In this document: positions 50,217 through 59,378 of the stretch, piece after piece
Position numbering within the stretch: position 1 is the first letter of the stretch
Layout: every line of letters begins with the position of its first letter
Source of the DNA: Stentor coeruleus
Taxonomy: Eukaryota; Ciliophora; Heterotrichea; Heterotrichida; Stentoridae
NCBI GenBank assembly: GCA_001970955.1
Contig: MPUH01000314.1
Location: 1-64,000 of the forward strand
Reading direction: 5' to 3'
DNA length: 64,000 nucleotides
Notes under the pieces: model-generated
Seen by the model: the letters and a program-made list of their open reading frames with translations, nothing else
What the model was told of the DNA's origin: nothing
The model's database searches: none
Program-made: the position numbers and the translations under genes

Positions 50217-51026
50217 CTAATAGAGCTCTTCTGTTAAGGGCTTTAATGGAGACTCAATCCCATAATCAACTAAAGGTTCTAAGCCCAATTCACGATTAGC
50301 ATCTAGGCTTATTGTCCTTGATAAAAGTAAAGGAGGTAAATTATCAGTTGTCTCAAATACAGAGTTTAGGTTTAAAAGGTCAGGGATTTTGGTTTCTTCA
50401 GGTTCTTCAGTGAAATCTAATTTAGCTTCTTTTTCACAGATCCCAGAAGGTGGAGCGATTTGTAATAAGTCGTCAACATAATAATTGTAATCTACTAATA
50501 TATGATCTGGGGCATATAAAAAATTATTGAAAGCTTGGTTTAAACCTCTTAAGGACAATTGGAGTTTTTCACGGTGAAGGGAGAACCATTTTTCATAGCC
50601 TATGAGGAAGCCTGGATGTTTACTTGATATGTAAGTTTTTATTGCATGAAGATCTTCGATTTCATTTAGGTTTATTTTAGCTGCATATGCTGAATATAGA
50701 AATAAGACGTGAATTTTTTTTGTCTTGTCGCTCCAAACTACTTTTTCAAGGAAAATGTTCCAGACTATAACTTCAAGATCGTTAAGTAGAAAATCCTTGC
50801 ATGTTTCTTCAAGCATTCTTAAGAGAGGAAGACTTTTGAGCTCACTTGGAACTAAAGAGCAGCTTGCGATTAACTTTAGGAAAATGAGGATATGTTGGGT
50901 TAGTCCATCCTTTGTGTAGAAGTCAAGCATTTTCTCATATGTTTTTTCAAGTCTTTCTACACCTTCTTCAAGTTTGTATTTTTTTATGGGTATGTTGGAA
51001 TCAAGAACACTCATGTGTTTTGTCAT
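50217..51026 (-). CDS. Lineage-specific protein, family A (paralogue of 6932-7798)
   Basis: 269 residues. It shares LNQAF (162-166) and DYNYYVDDLLQIAPP (179-193) with the protein at 6932-7798, at a similar distance from the C-terminus, plus a comparable helical layout (LLNDLEVIVWNIFLEKV, IHVLFLYSAYAAKINL). Hydrophobic helices followed by a conserved YNxYVD motif loosely suggest a divergent cyclin-like box, but no cyclin signature is certain. The C-terminal tail is acidic and Ser/Thr-rich. A second Met at residue 5 could also start it. It lies 331 bases downstream of the family B gene on the same strand. Confidence 0.78.
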   Translation of the reverse strand: MTKHMSVLDSNIPIKKYKLEEGVERLEKTYEKMLDFYTKDGLTQHILIFLKLIASCSLVPSELKSLPLLRMLEETCKDFLLNDLEVIVWNIFLEKVVWSDKTKKIHVLFLYSAYAAKINLNEIEDLHAIKTYISSKHPGFLIGYEKWFSLHREKLQLSLRGLNQAFNNFLYAPDHILVDYNYYVDDLLQIAPPSGICEKEAKLDFTEEPEETKIPDLLNLNSVFETTDNLPPLLLSRTISLDANRELGLEPLVDYGIESPLKPLTEELY

Positions 51027-51357
51027 TCAATATTAGATTAATAAAACATATCATCAGTACTTATCGGGACATATTTACTCTAATATCAACTACACAATAT
51101 TTCAATCTCTTGTAATAATTTCGTCACTAAGTCCTTTGTTATTCTTCACATATGTTATTTCTCGCCTATCATATGGAAAAATAAATTTCTCAACTTATAT
51201 TTTTTTAACAGTTTTAAGTTGATAACTCATTTATTTTCTATTTTTCTCATATATTTCAACTTATTTTGTTTATGTTTATGTTTATACTTTTTTTTCTTTT
51301 GATTTGATATGATTTTAGTAAGATTAAAAAGAAAAAAAATAAGAATTATATTTATTT
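51027..51357. other. Spacer between two minus-strand genes
   Basis: AT-rich with T-rich runs; the skew is weak. No gene or RNA recognised. Confidence 0.45.
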
Positions 51358-51939
51358 TTAAAGGGATTCTTGGAATGTTACGTTCCTTGAAGATTTTTCA
51401 GGGGAGTGCCATTTCCAGTCATCTTTTTTTGCCAGGTTTGATTTTTTAAATCCTGTGGCATAAAGTCTACAGATTTTATCAACTTCAAAGCTTTTTAGCT
51501 GTTGAGAATGATTGTTTTCTATGAGGATTCTCATATCTTCTTTATTAGAAGGGATTTTTTGAGGTTTTTCTTTGACTCCAAGGTGATTTTCTATGTCTTT
51601 TTGGCTTAGGAATCTTGCTGGCCTTGTGTGTTTTATAGATTTTATTTGAGGCTGATTGTTTGAGTATGAAGTTTTGCGGGTTTTTATACGGTTTTTGTTT
51701 ATTGTATAATCTTGGCTTGAAATCCTAGGCCTTTTTAAAGTGACAACAGGAGATAAACTAGGTTTTTTGGTTTTAACGAATGTTTTTAAATAATTTGCAA
51801 ATTGATTTAATCTTCCTGAACCTTTTGAAGTGTGATTTAGTGGTTTTTCGCTTGAAAGAGGAGAAACAATTCGCAGTTTGGAACTTGCTGAGTTTGAACA
51901 GTGATAAATACTTGAAGAAGATAGCAATTTTATTTCCAT
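51358..51939 (-). CDS. Lineage-specific basic protein, family B (paralogue of 12988-13569)
   Basis: 193 residues, the same length as its paralogue at 12988-13569, aligning end to end without a gap. Shared blocks include PRISSQD, TRPARFLSQKDIENHLG, NKEDMRILIENN, QQLKSFEVDKICRLY and GFKKSNLAKKDDWKW; differences cluster in the first 100 residues. Strong retention of the C-terminal half implies selection on the protein, so both copies are probably functional. Basic, no membrane segment, no known domain. It stands just upstream of a family A member on the same strand, whereas in the other locus the A member precedes the B member by 5 kb. Confidence 0.82.
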   Translation of the reverse strand: MEIKLLSSSSIYHCSNSASSKLRIVSPLSSEKPLNHTSKGSGRLNQFANYLKTFVKTKKPSLSPVVTLKRPRISSQDYTINKNRIKTRKTSYSNNQPQIKSIKHTRPARFLSQKDIENHLGVKEKPQKIPSNKEDMRILIENNHSQQLKSFEVDKICRLYATGFKKSNLAKKDDWKWHSPEKSSRNVTFQESL

Positions 51940-52170
51940 ATATAAAAAGAAATAATAGCGATTTTAGAGAAAATGACATAGAGTGATTTATAGTTTTAAA
52001 CTAGTTTTTATTATTAGAAGAATTTATTTTCAATAATTAAAGGTAGATAAAACATAAATATAAGCTAATGGATAAAATCTCTAATTTCCATAATCAAATC
52101 AAATACTAGCATAAAACCCATAAACCTTTAAGCGATAAAACATAAACCTAAGTAAATTATCAAATATGTG

Positions 52171-53322
52171 CTACTCCGAATTAAAAGTAAAATCAAGTCC
52201 AACATCCTCAATCTTAGGCCCACTCTCCCTAACAACTTTCATCACAAACTCTTCAAATCCATCACATTTCTGAACCCACACAATAAAATCATCCACAAAA
52301 ATCCTATTAAGTAGAAACTTAGGTTCAGTAGAATCAAAAATTCTCTTAATCCTAACAAGTACCCTTAAAATACATTCTTTACCTTCTTTAAAAAGTTTTT
52401 TTGTATCTTCCCAAGACATTTCAAGTATAGAAAAATTACGATTAAGGGCATAAACAAGAAATCTTCTCGAGATTTTATCAATCATTTCTTTTAATGCATT
52501 AAATTCAACTAAGCAACAAAGTGTTGGGGAAATTTTGTTTATATTAGATGCAGACTCACAGGAAATGTCTTGAAAGCTTCTTATTTCTAAGCAGAAAACA
52601 AATACAAGATCACAGAGTTGTATAAACATTGTTTGAATTAAAGAATGAGATAAAATGAAATTTTTGTTACCAAGTTTGACTAAAGTTTCTAATGAAAGAT
52701 CTTCCATACGTTCTGTAAGAGTTGGGATTAAGCCTTTATATAAAGATTTGAATGAATTTTGAAGGATTTCAAGGTCAAGATCTTCAAAGTATCGGTCAAC
52801 ACTCCAATCTTCAGCTTCTTTTTTTGCTGAGATTATAAACCTTTGATCTAAGTCTGTGTTTTCAGGATCAATATCGAAAAGATCAGCCATTTCTTCTTGC
52901 CTATGGACAAAGATACCTTGATCTTTTCTATTAAAGCCATAACCTGTGTTTATATGATCATCATATTTTATTTCCTCCTCGTCGTCTAATGGTTGAATAA
53001 GAGGGAAATCTTTTTTAAGGTCTTTTTTTCTTGGTTCCATAAGTTTGGCGACAAGTCCCAGGTCGTCGAAATTCTCCCCAGGATTCAATTTACCTATTGC
53101 TAAAATAATTTCACCTTTATCAACATCGTATCTTAACTTTTCTCTGCCGTCACTAACAATTTTCTGTCTAAAAGTTAATTGCAAATGATATGGCTTTAGA
53201 TAAAACCAAAATTTTTCTTCGTCTATTTCCACTTCTATATCGCTGATTTTAGCATATTTGATCATTATGTGGATATGGATAAGATCTTCTTCCTGTTCGA
53301 TAAAGAATCTTGGAGTTATCAT
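52171..53322 (-). CDS. SHQ1: SHQ1, H/ACA snoRNP assembly chaperone
   Basis: 383 residues. The N-terminal CS-type domain (1-90) begins MITPRFFIEQEEDLIHIHIM, very like the MxTPxFxxxQxxxxxxxxI start of SHQ1, and continues KFWFYLKPYHLQLTF and YDVDKGEIILAIGKLNPGE. The SHQ1-specific helical domain follows at about 190-370 (ILQNSFKSLYKGLIPTLTER and beyond). An acidic linker (DPENTDLDQRF) is typical. SHQ1 binds dyskerin/Cbf5 as an RNA mimic before H/ACA RNP assembly and so supports rRNA pseudouridylation and telomerase RNP formation. It is shorter than human SHQ1 (577 residues), mainly by lacking the long C-terminal extension. Confidence 0.9.
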   Translation of the reverse strand: MITPRFFIEQEEDLIHIHIMIKYAKISDIEVEIDEEKFWFYLKPYHLQLTFRQKIVSDGREKLRYDVDKGEIILAIGKLNPGENFDDLGLVAKLMEPRKKDLKKDFPLIQPLDDEEEIKYDDHINTGYGFNRKDQGIFVHRQEEMADLFDIDPENTDLDQRFIISAKKEAEDWSVDRYFEDLDLEILQNSFKSLYKGLIPTLTERMEDLSLETLVKLGNKNFILSHSLIQTMFIQLCDLVFVFCLEIRSFQDISCESASNINKISPTLCCLVEFNALKEMIDKISRRFLVYALNRNFSILEMSWEDTKKLFKEGKECILRVLVRIKRIFDSTEPKFLLNRIFVDDFIVWVQKCDGFEEFVMKVVRESGPKIEDVGLDFTFNSE

Positions 53323-53404
53323 TTATAAATTATTTAAGGTAAATTAAACACTTGGATTAAAGGTATAATTTTTTGCTTATATTATTATTCTTAGTGAATA
53401 ATTT

Positions 53405-55024
53405 CTATTGTTTAATCAAAGCATGACATTCAAGACAATAATCAGAATTTCGTTTTTCAATACATTCAGAGCATATTGAACACTTGCATGTGTAAATATA
53501 CGAAAATCTGCTAGCTGGCTTAACTGTCTTGCACATATTACATTTGATTTCACTTTCTCTTTTATTTTCCGATGCAATTATATTCTTCATTTTTTCATTA
53601 ATATCTTTTCTATCTTTATTTGAGATATTAATACCGCAATCACATTTTGCTTCTTCAGCATTTTTTTGAATATTTTCATATAAGCAATACAAACAATGAC
53701 TTATAGAACAATTGGTCTTGTGGTATCGATTTTTTTCTCTATGAGTGCAATTTTCTTCAAGACTAGAACACATACTTTGTACAATTGATTCAGAATATCC
53801 TCTAGAACTACTAATTTCTGATGTTTTTTGCATCATATGACTATTACTCAAATCTTTTGCATATCCTTTTTGAAAATACAAATCTATAGGTTTATCAGAA
53901 GAATCATATACATATTTCTCCTTATACTCATCTGAATTTTTAATTGAACTATTTGTTTTCTTTAACGGAATCCATATTTGCATTGCCTCTCCTAATGGAT
54001 TGGATTGTTTAATTTTTTGGAATGGGAACTGGGAATAATTTTTTTGAGAGCAATTACTGATTTTAGGTACTTTATTAATAGGTTGATAATTGTGTTCATA
54101 ATCTTCATGTGTTTTAAAGACTAATGGCATTGAAACGTTAAGTTCAGTTTTCAGTTTTAATGTTTTTAGATGTGGGACATCATAATTTTGTGTGATTTTT
54201 TTTTTGGCAATTAAATTTGATTTTAAAACTTGCGAGCTTTGTAGACTAGGTGCTTTTTTTTGTAAAACTTCTAACTCAGAATTGCTTTGAGGCTTAGATT
54301 TTTCAAAATTCATTTGATTAAAAAATAAATTTTGACTTATAGCAGTTATATTATTACTCTCAGTAGCTTCTTCATTAGCAAAAAAAGTTGTAAAAATAGC
54401 TCCTATACGATTAAATGGGTTAGAATAAAATGGAAAACCACAAATTCTTTTATCCCCATCTAAATTACTTTCGATAATTCCCTCCTCCTTATGATGCAAA
54501 ATACTAAACTTATCTTTATTGTTAGCAATTACAAATATATACCCTGGTCCTTGCTTATTTTCAGGATAAATTTTATCCCCATTAATGCAATAAACATTCA
54601 ATTTCTGTGTAATTTCCCTTAATATCAACTTTTTATCTATTTTATCTATCTTATTATAGCTCCTGATATAACTTTGAAAAACTTCATGTAAGCTTAAAGC
54701 TAAATACTCAGAATAATTATTGATCTGATCTATTAATTGATTCCAAGCTTCACTTCTGATTTTATTTGATTTAATTTTATTTAATAAAGTTGTAACATAA
54801 TTAAGGCAATTTTTGTTAGAATTTTCTAGATTTTGAACGATATCTAATATACTATAAAAAGATTTAGCTATATCATCTCTTATTTTATTTGTATTTTCAA
54901 GCCGGGCTATAGCAAATAGTGCTGATAATGATAGGGCGCAAGGTAAAGTATAGCATAATGTTTGTCTGTCAAAATCTGGAAAGCTTTTGTGGGAAAATGT
55001 TTTATGTAATGATATATATTCCAT
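53405..55024 (-). CDS. Protein with C-terminal RING-like Cys-rich domain
   Basis: 539 residues. The last 45 form a zinc-binding domain: IKCNMCKTVKPASRF, then YTCKCSICSECIEKRNSDYC and LECHALI, with spacing like a RING or RING-like finger (CxxC, CxC, CxxC, CxxC). A second His/Cys-rich patch lies at about 432-470 (CTHREKNRYHKTNCSISHCL, YENIQ, CDCGINI). The N-terminal 210 residues are helical, then carry GPGYIFVIANNKDKFSILHH, whose spacing recalls the last strands of OTU/otubain-type deubiquitinases. The catalytic Cys region is not convincing. The middle is polar and Asn/Ser-rich. A ubiquitin-related role is plausible but unproven. Confidence 0.7.
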   Translation of the reverse strand: MEYISLHKTFSHKSFPDFDRQTLCYTLPCALSLSALFAIARLENTNKIRDDIAKSFYSILDIVQNLENSNKNCLNYVTTLLNKIKSNKIRSEAWNQLIDQINNYSEYLALSLHEVFQSYIRSYNKIDKIDKKLILREITQKLNVYCINGDKIYPENKQGPGYIFVIANNKDKFSILHHKEEGIIESNLDGDKRICGFPFYSNPFNRIGAIFTTFFANEEATESNNITAISQNLFFNQMNFEKSKPQSNSELEVLQKKAPSLQSSQVLKSNLIAKKKITQNYDVPHLKTLKLKTELNVSMPLVFKTHEDYEHNYQPINKVPKISNCSQKNYSQFPFQKIKQSNPLGEAMQIWIPLKKTNSSIKNSDEYKEKYVYDSSDKPIDLYFQKGYAKDLSNSHMMQKTSEISSSRGYSESIVQSMCSSLEENCTHREKNRYHKTNCSISHCLYCLYENIQKNAEEAKCDCGINISNKDRKDINEKMKNIIASENKRESEIKCNMCKTVKPASRFSYIYTCKCSICSECIEKRNSDYCLECHALIKQ

Positions 55025-56037
55025 ATTATAAAGAATATAAGAGAATTATATTTGAGGTTAGTTCTTCAAATTTATAACAAAATTACTGATATTAAAACTT
55101 AAGTATAGTTTTTTTGTCTACAAAAAATAGAATCAAGAGATAAGAGATTATAAAAGATCAAATATAGAATAATTTAAGTTTAAGTTTTTATTTAGAAAAT
55201 AAAGCTTGAGGATTATTTTAAGAGAACATTTTTAGATGCTATGGTATTAGGTGAAAATCTTTGTAAATCATTTTTATGATAAGAGAATATTGTATATAGA
55301 AACTTGATACTTAGTAAAATAGACCAAATTGATTTGATTTTATGTTTGATAAAAGAAGCAGATGATAAGAAAAACTGTGGAAATGCAGTGATTTATGCTT
55401 TTTTTGTTTATCAGCTGAAATTAAAGTTTGATTTTGTCAAGATATTAGATAATAATTATTGTAAAAATATTAGAACAGAAGCAACTGTAGATATTAAAAA
55501 CTCAGAAGACTTAAGGCATGTAGTAAATTTTATTATGTCCAGTATAAAGAATAATGCTTTAATAAAATATCAACTAAATATCCTTGAGATAAGGTCTTTA
55601 AGCAATTTAAAATTAATTAAATTTTATTGAATATTGTTTTACAGATTTAGATACTAACTTTTAATATGATTTCTGATATTTGCAATTTGTTAAAAGATAT
55701 TTTATTTTAATCATTCTTATACTCATAGACAGAAGTTTATAAATTTAAATCAGTGATAGAAAAGTAATGAGGAACTTCTTTTCAATAGAAGGATAATCAA
55801 TTAAGCCTCATATAAAACATAATCTCTTCCTTAATACCAAATACTTAAACTTAAATATACCAAGCTTGATTCTTTTAAATAAAAAAAAAGTATCTAGTAT
55901 AAAAGATTTAATTTTGATTTACCATAAATTATATTATAAAACCTAATCTTCTTCTATAAAAATTTAATTTATAAAATACACATAAAATACACATCCTATA
56001 AATCCTAAACGACATAATTTAAAAATTAATAATTTTC
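55025..56037. other. Spacer between two minus-strand genes, with one weak ORF
   Basis: AT-rich. Apart from the ATG-less frame at 55304-55630 no gene is seen. The right end (55830-56037) is C-leaning. Confidence 0.45.
55304..55630 (+). pseudogene. Possible gene remnant without start codon
   Basis: A 108-codon frame (QIDLILCLIKEADDKKNCGN, then VVNFIMSSIKNN) with protein-like composition but no ATG near its beginning. An in-frame ATG at 55241 is cut off by TGA TAA at 55277-55282, and no 15-16 nt GT..AG intron bridges them. It may be a decayed gene fragment or chance ORF in AT-rich DNA. No similarity to other proteins in the window was found. Confidence 0.25.
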
Positions 56038-57672
56038 TTACTCAATATTAGAGATTATTGGGCAATGCCAAACCACTGACATATAATCTTCAACTTGTTT
56101 TGGTATTTTATTCATTATTTCTGCAACTAATCTTGCTGTGTTGTTAGTATAATTTTTATAAGAATAATATTGCACAATATTCCTCGCAGGATAAGTTTCA
56201 ACATTCTTATCAATTCTCTTAAGCTCATCTAAGCAACACAGTTTTTCCATTTTTCGAGTTGACCCGTCTCCCATTCCTATCAAAATTATGCTCATAGGAN
56301 AAGAATAATATTGCACAATATTCCTCGCAGGATAAGTTTCAACATTCTTATCAATTCTCTTAAGTTCATCTAAGCAACATAGTTTTTCCATTTTTCGAGT
56401 TGACCCGTCTCCCATTCCTATCAAAATTATGCTCATAGGGAGTTGTGATGCATCAATTATTGTTGATATAGTCTCATCCATATCATCTATTGACCCATAA
56501 GTGAATACTATCAAAATATTATATTCATATTCAGGTGGACTAAATCTTGAAAATTCCATAGCTTTTTCTATAACTTTATTTAAACAGCACACATTAGCTG
56601 GATTAATCCAATTTAACGCTGTTAAATAAGCTACCTGTAATCCTCTCGAACCTTTTGTTTGGGGCCCATTTTCGTTTTTTGATAGCGCAAAACATTGATT
56701 TGGACTGTTTTGTTTATTTATATATCCTCCTAAACCATATAAGAAAAAAACATTATCATGATCATAAGGCTCAAGATTCGCACCAATTTGCCCAATAGCA
56801 TTATAATAAGAATAAACTATTGCTGTTTCTTTATGAAGCTCAGCGTTATTTTTTGAAAAATCCACAGCAAACGTAAAATTATACCTAAGCCCAGCTCTTA
56901 AATACCCTAAAAAAGAAAGTATAGGCAAACTTTTACATACTATTTTCCCACTGTTCTGATTATTTAATCTTTTATCCTCAGTTTCATATATATTAAATTC
57001 ACAAGCTGGAGAAATCATCTTATCAACACTAATAATCTCACAGCCAATAAAATCATCAGAACCAATTCTATCCCAATCCCAGCATTCAATTCTTATAATA
57101 TTCGATAAATTATTATCAGTTAAGCTTTTAAGTTGAAGGACAAATGTTTTCCATATAGGGTTAAGATTAGCTTTAATGATTTCTGTTCTGTAAAATTCAA
57201 TGCCGAATTGATTTGTTCTTTTAAATATTAAATAAGGGTCGCTATTACCTCCGATATCTTTAGGGTCAAGGTTGATTCCTTTAAAACTAAAAGCGTATCT
57301 TAGATTAGCCCCTTCGATTTCTTGGATTTCTATATGGAGGTAAGTGTTTTGACTACCTAGACGACGTTTAAGAGTTGTTTTTTGGGCTATAAGCCATAGA
57401 AGGGATTCAGTTCGGGCTAGTATTTGATTACTATTTGGGTTTATGATAACGAAAATAAGCTTAGAAGATATGGGGAGGTTTAAAGGAAGACGTATTTTAT
57501 TTTCCCATTGAGGATGCGATTCATTAATTATCACTTCAGTTCTATTTACTTCATTTTTCTCGTCTTCTAGATATAAGATGCATTGAGAATCTGCTTGATT
57601 TCCATCTCCTGTGTAAAGGTTGTTTACACTTAAAGATAGTTCGTATATATAAGGTATTTCTGGTTCAACCAT
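56038..57672 (-). CDS. Copine (C2-C2-vWA), with an assembly duplication inside
   Basis: The frame gives 544 residues including one unknown (X). Two C2 domains come first: about 5-115 (ELSLSVNNLYTGD) and 120-250 (GGNSDPYLIFKRT, IRIECWDWDRIGSDDFIG). A copine-type vWA domain follows, about 270-500 (FTFAVDFSKNNAELHKETAI, YGLGGYINKQ, ILIGMGDGSTRKMEKL). Copines are calcium-dependent phospholipid-binding proteins of the plasma membrane. The 46 residues from PMSIIL to QYYS occur twice around the X, matching the duplicated DNA around the N at 56300. With one copy the protein would be about 497 residues, a normal copine length. Calcium-binding Asp residues in the second C2 (SDP, DWD) are mostly kept; the first C2 is weaker. 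Confidence 0.9.
   Translation of the reverse strand: MVEPEIPYIYELSLSVNNLYTGDGNQADSQCILYLEDEKNEVNRTEVIINESHPQWENKIRLPLNLPISSKLIFVIINPNSNQILARTESLLWLIAQKTTLKRRLGSQNTYLHIEIQEIEGANLRYAFSFKGINLDPKDIGGNSDPYLIFKRTNQFGIEFYRTEIIKANLNPIWKTFVLQLKSLTDNNLSNIIRIECWDWDRIGSDDFIGCEIISVDKMISPACEFNIYETEDKRLNNQNSGKIVCKSLPILSFLGYLRAGLRYNFTFAVDFSKNNAELHKETAIVYSYYNAIGQIGANLEPYDHDNVFFLYGLGGYINKQNSPNQCFALSKNENGPQTKGSRGLQVAYLTALNWINPANVCCLNKVIEKAMEFSRFSPPEYEYNILIVFTYGSIDDMDETISTIIDASQLPMSIILIGMGDGSTRKMEKLCCLDELKRIDKNVETYPARNIVQYYSXPMSIILIGMGDGSTRKMEKLCCLDELKRIDKNVETYPARNIVQYYSYKNYTNNTARLVAEIMNKIPKQVEDYMSVVWHCPIISNIE
56160..56440. repeat. Two near-identical copies of about 140 nt flanking a single N
   Basis: 56160-56299 and 56301-56440 differ at two internal bases (AAGCTC versus AAGTTC; CAACACAG versus CAACATAG) and at the very end, separated by an N at 56300. 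The duplicate lies inside the copine reading frame and is in phase (141 nt). It looks like an unmerged allelic overlap. Confidence 0.88.
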
Positions 57673-58731
57673 TTATATTTTATGCCTTATTGTGTGCTTT
57701 TAAAGTAAGAAAGATATTTAAGTATCAATATTAATTTCTCTCTGGCTTATGATAAAGTTTTTAGCAAAATATGCTAACTTTATAACAAAAATTATGATCG
57801 TATTTTGAAAATTACTTGATTGATCTCACAACAATTTTCTAACCCTAAATATCAAGTCTTAAAAACATAAAAACCACAGTATTAGCTTCGAATTATCCTC
57901 AGCTTCTAATAACTACTGATAAGATTGACTAAAATCATAAATTTTTGAGGTTGGAAAATCATTATTCTTCTGGTTAAATCTACTTCTGATTGCTTTTTAA
58001 ATTTTATAACTAAAAGGACTAAAGCATTTAATTTGTTTTCAAGATTTCGATTGATTTTATCATAGAAAGAATATGGATTCCAGTTATATTGAATAAGATA
58101 TAGAAAAAAATTTATAGCCTGACTCAAAGGAAAACATATCGCCTTTGATGACTTATTTGTCATTAAGCGATTCGAGTTTTGATTTATTGGTTGCTAAGAT
58201 GGATGTGTAGCTTTCAAGATAGATTTTGTGACAAATTTTTATTACTTCGAGGTCTGTGATGGTTATTCCTTGTCTCCGGGTCTGAGGTCAATTGAATATA
58301 ATAGCATTTCCCTTTTATTTAGATAGGGTAATGAAGTTTTTTTATATGTTTAAAGAAATGATTATTTATAAAGCTTTTTGCTAGACAGATAACAATAGTA
58401 TAAAAAAATACTTACTCAAGAAAAAGATAGTTTTTTAGCATTTAAATGAATTTATTAAAAAAACTAAAAATACTGCAGCTTTCCCAACAGTTAAACATAT
58501 AAAATATACTAAAAATGTCAAAATTTGCGAAATAACTATAATCCTATATTGTAAAATTGCCCAATCATTTCCTTATCTACAATTATAAAATCTATCATCA
58601 TTTTAAATTTTTCTTATATCCTATACCTTAAACATCCAAAAAAAAATCCTCAAACATTATCCAATATATTCTCCAACAGCTAAAATTTATATTTATTATA
58701 CTTATCACCAACAGTGGCAACCACAAAAAAT
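57673..58731. other. Spacer upstream of copine, with a degraded coding remnant
   Basis: G-leaning close to the copine start, AT-rich and C-rich towards 58731. Apart from the remnant at 57903-58310 no gene or RNA is seen. Confidence 0.45.
57903..58310 (-). pseudogene. Probable pseudogene in three frames
   Basis: On the minus strand three neighbouring protein-like pieces follow each other in different frames. The first is MLLYSIDLRPGDKE (about 58310-58269). The second is RRQGITITDLEVIKICHKIY, continuing ...ESYTSILATNKSKLESLNDK to a TAA near 58153. The third is the 85-codon ORF 58163-57906 (NKSSKAICFPLSQAINFFLY, then TRRIMIFQPQKFMILVNL). No GT..AG intron of 15-16 nt fits either junction, so frameshifts are the simplest reading. 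The family is not recognised. Base errors in the assembly are the alternative. Confidence 0.4.
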
Positions 58732-59340
58732 CTAAGCTTGTCTTTTAATAATAATCCCTTTTACTTTCAACCCAGTTGAAGGTGATTGATTTTTAATAAC
58801 ATTATTAGCTTTAGTTTGCGGTATAAGTACTTTTTTCATGAACTTTATATTATTATGTATTCTTTTCCCCAAACATGTCCCCTTTTCAGCATTATCAAAA
58901 CACGCAGTCTGGCATCTATTATGATACTTCCCAAGTTTAATTATCCTAGTATCACGAAATCTCCCTTTAAAAAAATTGTCGAAATCAGGGAATTTATTAA
59001 AATATTCATGTTTAGTTTCTTGAGACGAGTTGTTATATCTTGGATACCTATTCCTAACATCTGGTATAGGATCATCTTTATATATAAATTCTTTTGCTTT
59101 CTGATTAAAAGCAGTTTTATTTTTCTTCACAATCTGTTCTTGCAACCTTATATTATAAATATTCAACCCTACTATCTCGTCTTGCAATTTAAAGTAAGGC
59201 TCATTTTTGTTGTTTATTGGTGAATACACAGGTAATGTGTAAGTTACTTTAGGAGTTCGCGCTATTGGTCTTAATGGCCTAGGGATGATAATATTATCTT
59301 CAAGGTCTTCATAGAAATCCGTGCTCCCTGAAAAATCCAT
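58732..59340 (-). CDS. Unknown basic protein
   Basis: 202 residues with a clean ATG, placed 38 bases downstream of the chorein gene stop on the other side and sharing its strand. Polar and basic, with an acidic start (MDFSGSTDFYEDLEDN), a Pro-rich stretch (IIPRPLRPIARTPKVTYTLP), a possible short helix (FKLQDEIVGLNIYNIRLQEQ) and a basic C-terminus. No domain recognised. Such small proteins are common in ciliate cytoskeletal sets, but there is no direct evidence here. Confidence 0.65.
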   Translation of the reverse strand: MDFSGSTDFYEDLEDNIIIPRPLRPIARTPKVTYTLPVYSPINNKNEPYFKLQDEIVGLNIYNIRLQEQIVKKNKTAFNQKAKEFIYKDDPIPDVRNRYPRYNNSSQETKHEYFNKFPDFDNFFKGRFRDTRIIKLGKYHNRCQTACFDNAEKGTCLGKRIHNNIKFMKKVLIPQTKANNVIKNQSPSTGLKVKGIIIKRQA

Positions 59341-59378
59341 ATCTTTATTAGTTATTTTTAAATTTAGGACTTTTAAAA

